Shown in pieces: positions 43,743 through 52,622 of a DNA stretch of 64,000 nt. The stretch covers positions 62,001-126,000 of the forward strand of contig CALSRA010000003.1 of the NCBI GenBank assembly GCA_943788635.1. The letters are read 5' to 3'. Numbering within the stretch: the first letter of the stretch is position 1; every line of letters begins with the position of its first letter. Made by a program: the position numbers and the translations under genes. The DNA is from an uncultured Alphaproteobacteria bacterium (GTDB lineage: Bacteria > Pseudomonadota > Alphaproteobacteria > UBA8366 > GCA-2717185). The notes beneath the pieces are model-generated. The model was not told the origin of the DNA. It ran no database searches and saw only the letters and a program-made list of their open reading frames with translations.

Positions 43743-44387
43743 ATGAAACTGTATTCGTACTGGCGGTCATCGGCCGCGTATCGCGCCCGAATTGCCCTGA
43801 ACCTGAAGGGCCTCGATTGGGAGAGTGTCGGTGTTGACCTGACGGCAGGGGCTCAGAAACGGCAGGATTATGCGTCGGTCAATCCACAGATGATCGTGCC
43901 GACGCTTGATGACAACGGGGTTATCGTCCGCCAGTCGCTGGCCGTCCTGGAATATCTGGAAGAAACCCATCCCGAACCGGCGTTGCTGCCGGATACGCCG
44001 GGCGCGCGCGCCCGTGTGCGGTCAATCGCGCAATTCATCGCCTGCGAGATGCACCCGCTGAACACCATGATCATTCACGCCTATATGAAGGACGAGATGG
44101 GGCTGGACGACGCGGCGGTGACCAAATGGTATATGCGCTGGACAACCCGTGGGCTGGATGCGCTCGAAGCATCGCTGGCCGATGATCCGGCGACGGGAAC
44201 CTATTGCCATGGCGATACGCCGGGCATGGCGGATACCTGTGTTGTTCCGCACCTGTTCAATATCGCCCGATTCGGGGTGGATATCTCACCCTATCCCACA
44301 CTGGAACGCATCAACGCTGCCTGCGTGACATTGCCGGCTTTCGCCGATGCCGCGCCGAACCGTCAGCCGGATTTTGTGCCGGACTGA
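43743..44387 (+). CDS. maiA: Maleylacetoacetate isomerase (zeta-class GST)
   Basis: MKLYSYWRSSAAYRARIALNLKGLDWESVGVDL...YASVNPQMIVPTLDDNGVIVRQSLAVLEYLEETHPEPALLP (SSCxxRVRIAL-type zeta motif reads SSAAYRARIAL). Confidence 0.92.
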   Translation: MKLYSYWRSSAAYRARIALNLKGLDWESVGVDLTAGAQKRQDYASVNPQMIVPTLDDNGVIVRQSLAVLEYLEETHPEPALLPDTPGARARVRSIAQFIACEMHPLNTMIIHAYMKDEMGLDDAAVTKWYMRWTTRGLDALEASLADDPATGTYCHGDTPGMADTCVVPHLFNIARFGVDISPYPTLERINAACVTLPAFADAAPNRQPDFVPD

Positions 44388-44411
44388 CGATACCGATCCG
44401 TTTGCTGTTGG

Positions 44412-45167
44412 CTAGCCCTTGGATTCGCGTTCCCGGGCGATGAGTTCCCGCATCTGATCGGCTTCGATCGCGCCGGGAACGAGCTGGTCCCCGAACAGGA
44501 AGGCAGGGGTGCCGTTTATGCCAAGCGATTGCGCGAGCTGAAGGGTTTCGTCGAGATAAAGATCGATTTCCGGAGCGGCCATATCCGTGACGAGTTTTTT
44601 CATGTCGAGGCCGAGTTCATGGGCGACCTGCATGACCTTGTCTTCGGTCAGGCGACCTTTCAGTTCCATCAGGGCGACGTGATAATCGAAATACTTGCCC
44701 TGCTTTTCGGATGCCATCGCAGCCCGCGCGGCGAAGCGGGATACCGGACCCAGAATCGGCATTTCCTTCCAAAGCACGCGTATATTCTTGTCCGACTCCA
44801 TGACGCTCTTGAAGGCCGGTAACACCCGCTTGCAATAGCCGCACTGGTAGTCGAAGAACTCTACGACGACGACATCGCCATCGGGATTGCCCAGGACCGG
44901 AGTCATCGGATTGTCAAAGATCTGCGGCGCCAGGGCGATTTTGGCCTGCCGTTGTGCTTCTTCCTTCGCGACCTGTTCGCGTTCGCGCAGACGGTCGATG
45001 GCCTCGGCGATGATTTCAGGATTTTCGAGGATGTACTGGCGGACAATTTCCTCGATTTCGGTCTTTTCCATCTTGCCGGTATCGGCCAGTGCGGGCACGG
45101 CCATGCCGATTGCGACTACGGCCAGGGCACATTGCCTTGCCAGACCGGTCATGCGCGTGAATGCCAT
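44412..45167 (-). CDS. DsbA family thioredoxin-like protein
   Basis: Signal peptide; VVVVEFFDYQCGYCKRVLPAFKSVMESDKNIRVLWKEMPILGPVSRFAARAAMASEKQGKYFDYHVALM with CGYC. Confidence 0.92.
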   Translation of the reverse strand: MAFTRMTGLARQCALAVVAIGMAVPALADTGKMEKTEIEEIVRQYILENPEIIAEAIDRLREREQVAKEEAQRQAKIALAPQIFDNPMTPVLGNPDGDVVVVEFFDYQCGYCKRVLPAFKSVMESDKNIRVLWKEMPILGPVSRFAARAAMASEKQGKYFDYHVALMELKGRLTEDKVMQVAHELGLDMKKLVTDMAAPEIDLYLDETLQLAQSLGINGTPAFLFGDQLVPGAIEADQMRELIARERESKG

Positions 45168-45182
45168 GAATTGTATCCTTTG

Positions 45183-46595
45183 TTACTCTTTTGGTTTTTC
45201 GGTAGCGTTCTTGATGTCCTGGGCCCGGACCCAACCGGCGGAACCATTGGGAAACAACTCGATCGCCCGTGATGCCCGGTACTGCGCGACATCCCTTTTG
45301 CCGGTCAGCATGGCTTCTTCGGCAAGGGAGAGCATGACGTTCGCATTGTCTCCATTGCGGGAATAGGCCGTCGACATGAGCCGCCACGCAAGCGGAATTT
45401 CCGGCTCATAGCGGATTGCTTCGGTCAGATTGGCGAGCGCTTCATCGTCCCGGGCCGGATCGTTCAGTTCCAGAAGTGACTGTGCAAGATTGATGCGTAT
45501 CAGCGCCGCCCAGGGCAGTATTTCAATCGACTTTCGGTAGGGCGCAATCGATTCTGAAACCCGTCCGGCATCCTGAAGGACATCGCCCCGCAATTCGTAG
45601 AAGAACGGATCGTTTGGCGAATCAGCGATCAACCCATCGACAAGTTCGAGGGCTTCCTTGACCCGATGCTTTTCCTTGTAGGCGATGGCCCTGGCATACC
45701 GCCCCGGGACGCTGGTATCGGATTCGGGGAAATCCCGAAGCGTACGGGATAGCGGGTTGATATAGCCTTTCAGCTTCGCGCGCATCCGGGCATGTGCCTG
45801 CCTGATGTCTTCGCGAACCTGTTTGTTCGAATTGGCGGAATGCGAAATTTTCTCGCTCAGAAACTCGATCCGGTCACGGGTCAGCGGATGGGACCGGACA
45901 TAGGGATCCTGGTTTGCCGTGGCGAGCGATTCCTGTCCGGACAGTATTTCCAGGAAATCCAGCAGGCCGCGTGCGGAGATGCCGTTGGTTTCCAGAAACT
46001 CGAACCCGGCTTGGTCCGCAGACCGTTCCATCGTTCTGGTATAAGACAGGATGCTGCGCTGCTGAATTGTGGAGACACCGCCGATAACCGCCTGCGCGGC
46101 CCCGGGCTGGCCCGATGCGACGGCCGCCGCGCCACCCAGGATCATGGCGAGAATGGATTGCGTCGATGAATTCCGGAGCCTTTCCTGCAGCCGAACCAGG
46201 TGACCGCCGGCGATATGACCGGTTTCATGAGCAATGACTCCGATAACCTGTTCGGCATTGTCGGCGCGCATTAACAGTCCCGTATTTATGAACAGGCGCT
46301 GGCCCCCGGCGACGAAAGCGTTTAGGGTCGCGTCGTTGACGATATGGATCGAAATATCGGCGGCCTGCAATCCGGCAGCTTCGAAAATGGGTGTGGAAAA
46401 GACCCGAATCGTGTTTTCAATTTCCGTATCGCGGATGAGGGAAATACCCCTCGCAGACGTTTGACCGGACAGCAGAATCAGGGCAATGCAGAACGACGCA
46501 ACAAAGCCGGTGGCCGCTTTTGGAACCCGAATGCGCTTCAATGTCTCTAAACTCCTTCGAAACAGTACTCTAACTGGGGTTCTGGGACGCCGCAA
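45183..46595 (-). CDS. M48 family metalloprotease with C-terminal TPRs (BepA-like)
   Basis: FVAGGQRLFINTGLLMRADNAEQVIGVIAHETGHIAGGHLVRLQERLR (HETGH), TPR-like C-terminus. Confidence 0.92.
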   Translation of the reverse strand: MRRPRTPVRVLFRRSLETLKRIRVPKAATGFVASFCIALILLSGQTSARGISLIRDTEIENTIRVFSTPIFEAAGLQAADISIHIVNDATLNAFVAGGQRLFINTGLLMRADNAEQVIGVIAHETGHIAGGHLVRLQERLRNSSTQSILAMILGGAAAVASGQPGAAQAVIGGVSTIQQRSILSYTRTMERSADQAGFEFLETNGISARGLLDFLEILSGQESLATANQDPYVRSHPLTRDRIEFLSEKISHSANSNKQVREDIRQAHARMRAKLKGYINPLSRTLRDFPESDTSVPGRYARAIAYKEKHRVKEALELVDGLIADSPNDPFFYELRGDVLQDAGRVSESIAPYRKSIEILPWAALIRINLAQSLLELNDPARDDEALANLTEAIRYEPEIPLAWRLMSTAYSRNGDNANVMLSLAEEAMLTGKRDVAQYRASRAIELFPNGSAGWVRAQDIKNATEKPKE

Positions 46596-46608
46596 TCAAG
46601 GTCTCGTG

Positions 46609-48261
46609 ATGGCGACGGCAGTTTGCCTGATCGCGGCCTGCAGTGGTGGCAATGAAACCGCCGAATCTCCGGGCATCCTGGGCGGAATATTTGGGGGAAC
46701 GAGCGAAGCGCCCCGTGAGCGGACACGATTGATTGAAAGCGACCTCGTGTTTTTTGGCGTCGTTGCCGGGGATGAGCCTGTTGCCGTCAAGGCGGCGGAA
46801 GATGTCCTGAAATTCGGCGGAACCGCGGCAGATGCCGCCGTGGCGATGGCGCTGACACTGACGGTTACCATGCCGTCGATGTCCAGTCTTGGTGGCGGTG
46901 GGGTATGTATCGTCCACGATCCCGGGAAATCGGAAACCGAGGTCATGGACTTTATCGCCCCCCGGGGGACTGCATCGGCGCGGGCGGACCGGCCAAGTGC
47001 GGTACCGACATTATTGAGCGGACTATCGGCGCTGAACGCCCGTTATGGCCGGCAGGACATGCGGGGCCTATTGGCCAGTGCGGAGAAAATGGCTCGTTTT
47101 GGTCATATTGTCTCACGTGCGGCGGCACGGGATTTCGCCCTGGCGGCCAGGCCGCTGTTCAACGACCCCGCGGCACGACGCATTTTCGCGCGTCCCAATG
47201 GCGCGCCGCCGGCCGAACAGGAAAGACTGACTCAGGCAGATCTGGCGGATACCTATGGCAAGCTGCGGACGATGGGCATAAACAGCTTTTATCGCGGGGC
47301 GCTGGCGCAAACGATGGTCGATGCTGTCAAAGCCGCCGGGGGAACGCTGGAACTGGCGGATTTGCAGGCTTACCTGCCTGTCTGGAAAAAGGCAGAGCTG
47401 GTTACATACAGGGAAATGGATCTTGCCTTTGCGCCGACACCGGCCGGGGTCGGCGTTGGTGGGGCATTGATGTGGAACATGCTGGCGACGGGAGATCGAT
47501 ACAGGTCGGCAACGGCGGACGGGCGGGCGCATTTGCTGGTTGAAACGGCAAAACGGGCCTTTGCGGGGCGGAGTGCATGGCTTTACGGAAGCAATACGCC
47601 CGAGCCATCCGAGTCGTTTACGACTGTAGCTGTTTCCGATCGGTTAATGACCGGTTTTGATGCGGGGCGCGCCACACCTGTTTCAGCGCTTGACCCGCGC
47701 CCGGTTGCGGTTGCGGAAAATCCTTCCGGAACAGGGTTTGTGGTTGTTGATCTGGTCGGGCAGGCGGTTGCCTGCACGCTGACCAATTACAGCTTTTTCG
47801 GGACTGGCAGGGTTGCGCCGGGGACCGGGATGCTCATCGCGGCGGCGCCCGGTGCTGACGACCGGAATGCTTTGTCTTTGGGCCCCGTTATTGCGTTCGA
47901 TACACAGTTTCGCAGTTTTCGCCTCGCAGTGGCTGGTGCCGGCGGGGCCGCAGCAACGACGGCAACGGCGACGGTTCTGGCTGAATCTCTGCTCGGCGAA
48001 TTCCCGCTCGATCAGGCTGTCGAAAAGCCGCGTGTGCATCACGCCGGGCTGCCGGATATCGTTCTGGCGGAAGAAAAGGTCCCTGAATCAATCGTCAGCG
48101 CCTTGCGCGCGCGCGGCCACAAGGTTTCGCCGATACCGACGCTTGGGCGTGTGAATGCGGCGGAATGCCCCCTGGGGCTCGATGCCTATTCCGAGGATCT
48201 TGCCTGTTTTGTCCATTCGGACCGTCGTGGCTTCGGCATCGCGGCCGAAGCGGAACGATAA
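46609..48261 (+). CDS. Gamma-glutamyltransferase-like lipoprotein (divergent active-site motif; start uncertain)
   Basis: MATAVCLIAACSGG lipobox-like; GGTAADAAVAMALTLTVTMPSMSSLGGGGVCIVHDP is the GGT N-terminal motif; C-terminal part FVVVDLVGQAVACTLTNYSFFGTGRVAPGTGMLIAAAP. Confidence 0.85.
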   Translation: MATAVCLIAACSGGNETAESPGILGGIFGGTSEAPRERTRLIESDLVFFGVVAGDEPVAVKAAEDVLKFGGTAADAAVAMALTLTVTMPSMSSLGGGGVCIVHDPGKSETEVMDFIAPRGTASARADRPSAVPTLLSGLSALNARYGRQDMRGLLASAEKMARFGHIVSRAAARDFALAARPLFNDPAARRIFARPNGAPPAEQERLTQADLADTYGKLRTMGINSFYRGALAQTMVDAVKAAGGTLELADLQAYLPVWKKAELVTYREMDLAFAPTPAGVGVGGALMWNMLATGDRYRSATADGRAHLLVETAKRAFAGRSAWLYGSNTPEPSESFTTVAVSDRLMTGFDAGRATPVSALDPRPVAVAENPSGTGFVVVDLVGQAVACTLTNYSFFGTGRVAPGTGMLIAAAPGADDRNALSLGPVIAFDTQFRSFRLAVAGAGGAAATTATATVLAESLLGEFPLDQAVEKPRVHHAGLPDIVLAEEKVPESIVSALRARGHKVSPIPTLGRVNAAECPLGLDAYSEDLACFVHSDRRGFGIAAEAER

Positions 48262-48286
48262 TCACATTTCTACGGAAAGTCGGATT

Positions 48287-49447
48287 ATGGCGTTAAAGGT
48301 TTCAACCCGGGCATCCGAACTGCCGCCTTTCATCGTCATGGAAGTCATGCGTGCGGCGTATGAGCGGGAAATGGCCAAAGAGGCGGTTTTTCATATGGAA
48401 GTCGGGCAGCCGGCAACCGGCGCGCCGGAAGGGGCGTTGCTGGCGGCTGAATCTGCTTTGCGCAATGAACGGCTGGGCTACACCGATTCATTTGGCGTAC
48501 CGGAATTACGCGCGGGCATCGCGCAATGGTACCAGACCTATTATGGCCTCGATGTTGCGGCAGACCGGATCGTGGTGACCACAGGGTCTTCGGGGGCATT
48601 TGTTGTGGCATTCCTTGCCGCTTTCGATCCCGGCGACCGGGTTGCTCTCGCGGCACCGGGCTATCCTTGCTACCGCAATATCCTGTCCGCGCTGGGGATA
48701 CAGCCTGTTTCACTGCTGTCGACGGCGGCGGACCGGTTCCAGCCGACCCCGGCATTGCTGGACCGCGCCCTGGAAGATGGCCCGCTTGATGGTCTGATCA
48801 TCGCCAGTCCGTCGAACCCCGCCGGTACGATGCTTGACCGGGAGTCATTGCGCGACCTGGTTGATTATTGCCGGGACAAGGGCATCCGGCTGATCTCGGA
48901 TGAGATTTATCACGGAGTCACGTATGGGCGGAAAGCCGACAGTGCCCTGGCCTTCACCGAAGATGCGTTCATCGTGAACAGTTTTTCGAAGTATTTTTCG
49001 ATGACCGGATGGCGGCTTGGCTGGATGGTCGTTCCCGAAGAAATGTCCCGTGCCATCGAAAGTCTTAGCCAGAACCTTTTCATCTCACCGCCGACGCTGT
49101 CACAGATTGCGGGAATTGCCGCGCTGTCCTGCCAGGATGAACTGGATGGCAATGTCGCTGTCTATGCCCGCAACCGGGAACTGTTGCTGGATGCGTTGCC
49201 GCGCGCCGGTTTCGACCGGCTCGCGCCGGCAGACGGGGCGTTTTATCTGTACGCCGACATATCGCAACTGACCAACGACAGCGATACATTCTGCCGGCGG
49301 ATGCTCGCAGAAACCGGTGTTGCCGCAACACCGGGAATCGACTTTGATCCCGAGCGCGGGAATACCTTCATGCGCTTCAGTTTTTCGCGCTCTCCAGAAG
49401 AAATGGCTGCTGCCGCCGACGCCCTGTTGGCCTGGCACAGGGGCTAA
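48287..49447 (+). CDS. PLP-dependent aminotransferase class I/II
   Basis: HMEVGQPATGAPEGALLAAESAL...ASPSNPAGTMLDRESLRDLVDYCRDKGIRLISDEIYHGVTYG...VNSFSKYFSMTGWRLGWMVVPEE (SFSKYFSMTGWRLGW PLP-Lys site). Confidence 0.93.
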   Translation: MALKVSTRASELPPFIVMEVMRAAYEREMAKEAVFHMEVGQPATGAPEGALLAAESALRNERLGYTDSFGVPELRAGIAQWYQTYYGLDVAADRIVVTTGSSGAFVVAFLAAFDPGDRVALAAPGYPCYRNILSALGIQPVSLLSTAADRFQPTPALLDRALEDGPLDGLIIASPSNPAGTMLDRESLRDLVDYCRDKGIRLISDEIYHGVTYGRKADSALAFTEDAFIVNSFSKYFSMTGWRLGWMVVPEEMSRAIESLSQNLFISPPTLSQIAGIAALSCQDELDGNVAVYARNRELLLDALPRAGFDRLAPADGAFYLYADISQLTNDSDTFCRRMLAETGVAATPGIDFDPERGNTFMRFSFSRSPEEMAAAADALLAWHRG

Positions 49448-49489
49448 AGGCCGCAATCTGAATGTGCGGCGTTCAAGGACATTGGTTTG

Positions 49490-49538
49490 TAAAAGTAAAA
49501 AGGCCGCCGGGAGCGCTTGTAAGGGGCTCCCGGCGGCC
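49490..49538 (-). terminator. Intrinsic terminator of rne
   Basis: Perfect 13-bp arms GGCCGCCGGGAGC / GCTCCCGGCGGCC (49502-49514, 49526-49538); on the minus strand followed by TTTTTACTTTTAC. Confidence 0.9.
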
Positions 49539-49547
49539 TGATCCGAT

Positions 49548-52100
49548 CTAGCGGACGATCCGTTGCCACCAACCGGCACGCTTCGGCCGGTCCGGCTCGC
49601 TTTCGGCCTCCGCTGCGGCAATTTCCATCACCGGTTCATTCACCGGCTCGACAACGGCATCGGGCACAGGCTCGACAACAGCATCGGGGGCTGGGGATAC
49701 GTCTTCCGCTGCCGCAACGGGTTCGGGAGTCTGTTCTGCTGCTGCCTCCGGTTCCGGTTCGCTAACGGAAGCTGCGACGGGTTCAGGCTCTGGTGCTGCG
49801 GTCGGTTCCGGTTCCGAAACAGCATTCGGCTCGGTTTCTGCGGGTTGGGGGGCATCGGCGTCAACTGTTGCGGCCGCTTCTGCCTCCGGTTTTGCGGCCG
49901 GCTTCCTGCGCCTGGGCGCGCGACGGCGCTTCGGTTTCGGTGTTTCCTCCTCAACCGCTGCGGCGTCAGCCTCCGGCTTTACGTCGCCGTCCGTTTCGAC
50001 AGCGGCATCCGCTGTTTCGACAACAGCATCCGCAACGGCGGCCGTGCTTTCCTGGTCGGCGTCTGCCGCCGCTTCGGCGACAGTTTCCGTGCTGTCCGCT
50101 GACGCGGCAGCTTCGGTGCTACCGGTACCGTCTGCGGCGACCTGTTCGGTCGTTTCGCCTTCATTCTCCCGGTTGGTCCTGCGTCGGCCACCCCGGCGAC
50201 CACGGCGGCGGCGGCGTTTCGGCTCCTCCTCACCGGTTTCGTCGGTTCGTGCCTGTGTTTCGGATTCTTCGTCCGACGCAGCCGTATCGGCGGCAACGCT
50301 TTCTTCCTCGGACGTTGATTCTTCCGGCGCGGCTGTCTGATCGGTGTCGTCGCGTCGTTTGGTCCGGCGGCGGCGGGAGCGGCGTTTGCGTGGGGCGCCA
50401 TCATCCGTTTCGCTTGTCGTCGTCGTCGTCGTGGACGTTGTTGTCGTTGTGGCGGCCTCGGCGGCCTGAGCGGGTGCGTCAGCCTCTCCGTCTTCCACCA
50501 CACGCTGACGATCCAGCCGGTATTCAGGCGGAATAAGCGTATCGTCTGTTTCCACGGTAACCGTGAATGCGTAACGCGATTCAATATCGGCCAGCCGGTC
50601 ACGCTTCTGGTTGAGAATGTAGAGGGCGACCGGGGTGGGAACATGCAGCACAATATTCGCGGACCGCTGCCGGATACCTTCTTCTTCGACCGCGCGCAGC
50701 ACATGCAGGGCGGTTCCTTCGGTCGAACGGACATGCCCGGCGCCACCGCAGCCAGGACAAACTTCCGTTGCTGATTCCATGACGCTCGGACGTAACCGCT
50801 GACGCGACATTTCCATCAAACCGAAATGGCTGATCCGGCCGACCTGTATCCGGGCCCGGTCAGACCGCAGGGCTTCCTTCAGCTTGCGTTCCACGGCGTG
50901 GACGTTGCGCGAAACCTCCATGTCGATGAAATCAATCACGACCAGTCCGGCGAGATCGCGCAGGCGCAACTGCCGGGCAACTTCTTCTGCCGCTTCGAGG
51001 TTGGTCTTATAAGCCGTTTCCTCGATGTTCCGGCCACGTGTCGCCCGTCCGGAGTTGACGTCAATTGCGACCAGTGCCTCGGTTGAGTTGAGGACGATAT
51101 AGCCGCCCGCCTTCAATTGGACGATCGGGTTATGAATCGCGTCAATCTGGGTTTCGACCTGATAACGGTGCAGGATCGGGACGCTTGCGTCCTTGTACTG
51201 CTTCACCCGGACCGCATGGCTCGGGATCATCAGCTTCATGAAGTCCTTGGCATGCCGGTAGCCCTCATCCCCTTCAACAAGGATTTCATCGATCTCCTTG
51301 GAATACAGATCCCGGATCGTTCGCTTGATCAGGCTGGCTTCTTCGTAAATCAGCTTCGGCGCGGTTGATGCGAGCGTGAGCTCCCGTATCGTGATCCACT
51401 GCTTCATCAGGTAGTCGTAGTCGCGCTTGATTTCCGCCTTGGAGCGTTCGGCGCCCGCGGTACGGACGATAACCCCGATCCCTTCGGGAATATCGAGACC
51501 GTCCAGAACCGTCTTCAGTCGCTTGCGGTCTTTTGGGTTGGAAATCTTGCGGCTGATGCCGCCGCCCCGGTTGGTGTTCGGCATCAGGACGCAGTAACGG
51601 CCGGCAAGTGACAGGTAGGTCGTCAGCGCCGCGCCCTTGTTGCCGCGCTCTTCCTTGACAACCTGAACCAGCATGATCTGCCGGCGCTTGATGACTTCCT
51701 GAATTTTGTAGCCACGATAGGAAGGACGCCGCCGGCGTTCTGCTTCGTCCTCTATCTCGTCGCCGCCGACTTCCTCGACGGCTTCACCGTTTTCGGCATT
51801 CTCGTCGACTTCCGCCGAAGCCTGCTCCTCGACCAGCTTTTCCCGGTCAGCAACCGGGATCTGATAATAGTCGGGGTGAATTTCGTTGAACGACAGGAAG
51901 CCGTGCCGGTTGCCGCCATATTCGACGAACGCCGCCTGAAGTGAAGGCTCGACGCGGGTTATCTTGGCGAGATAGACGTTACCCTTGATTTGTTTGCGCG
52001 CTGCAAACTCCAGATCGAAATCTTCCAGCGCATTGCCTTGTACGACGGCGACCCTTGTTTCTTCCGGATTGGTCGCGTCGATAAGCATCCTTTTAAACAT
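49548..52100 (-). CDS. rne: Ribonuclease E
   Basis: MFKRMLIDATNPEETRVAVVQGNALEDFDLEFAARKQIKGNVYLAKITRVEPSLQAAFVEYGGNRHGFLSFNEIHPDYYQIP...CPGCGGAGHVRS zinc link; disordered C-tail ending PKRAGWWQRIVR. Confidence 0.97.
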   Translation of the reverse strand: MFKRMLIDATNPEETRVAVVQGNALEDFDLEFAARKQIKGNVYLAKITRVEPSLQAAFVEYGGNRHGFLSFNEIHPDYYQIPVADREKLVEEQASAEVDENAENGEAVEEVGGDEIEDEAERRRRPSYRGYKIQEVIKRRQIMLVQVVKEERGNKGAALTTYLSLAGRYCVLMPNTNRGGGISRKISNPKDRKRLKTVLDGLDIPEGIGVIVRTAGAERSKAEIKRDYDYLMKQWITIRELTLASTAPKLIYEEASLIKRTIRDLYSKEIDEILVEGDEGYRHAKDFMKLMIPSHAVRVKQYKDASVPILHRYQVETQIDAIHNPIVQLKAGGYIVLNSTEALVAIDVNSGRATRGRNIEETAYKTNLEAAEEVARQLRLRDLAGLVVIDFIDMEVSRNVHAVERKLKEALRSDRARIQVGRISHFGLMEMSRQRLRPSVMESATEVCPGCGGAGHVRSTEGTALHVLRAVEEEGIRQRSANIVLHVPTPVALYILNQKRDRLADIESRYAFTVTVETDDTLIPPEYRLDRQRVVEDGEADAPAQAAEAATTTTTSTTTTTTSETDDGAPRKRRSRRRRTKRRDDTDQTAAPEESTSEEESVAADTAASDEESETQARTDETGEEEPKRRRRRGRRGGRRRTNRENEGETTEQVAADGTGSTEAAASADSTETVAEAAADADQESTAAVADAVVETADAAVETDGDVKPEADAAAVEEETPKPKRRRAPRRRKPAAKPEAEAAATVDADAPQPAETEPNAVSEPEPTAAPEPEPVAASVSEPEPEAAAEQTPEPVAAAEDVSPAPDAVVEPVPDAVVEPVNEPVMEIAAAEAESEPDRPKRAGWWQRIVR

Positions 52101-52622
52101 GTTTTCACTCCAGCGGCCAACGTACTCCAGCCCACGCGATCAAGGGCCTCGGTAGCATACCGCCATTTACGGCGAAGTCGGCGGCGCCACCAACAAACTG
52201 CCGAACGGTGCGGGGTTCAATTGTAAACCCTCGTACCAGGGCAGTGGGGGACTTCGGCGCCCGCCTGTTCCGTTCAGTCTCTCGACTGAACCGGATATCT
52301 GACCTCGCGCATAACCAGTTTATAATGCCGTCATCCGCCTGATACCCTGACCTGCTGACCCGGCACTGCGCTTTTTTATCGAAATTCGACTTAAAAAGGC
52401 TCTGCCATATATGCCTGCAACCCACGATACCCGATCCATCATCTGTTTTTTTATATTGGAACAGCAGACCACGGTTAATCGCGCGTTCCTAAAATAGGCC
52501 TCATATCAACATTCCACAAACGATTTTTCGTCACTGATCTGTGATTTCGTATATCGTTTAGTAATTGTATCCGGATGCTAATGCGGGATATATCTTGTCA
52601 CGATACCGGATTGAAACCCAAT

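Noticed and set aside
25166-44387. Integrated mobile element or defence island
   Set aside because: No integrase, transposase, phage, restriction or toxin-antitoxin genes; all ORFs are metabolic or housekeeping.
49563-50536. Plus-strand ORFs antisense to the rne C-terminal region
   Set aside because: Low-complexity products mirroring the repetitive disordered tail of RNase E.
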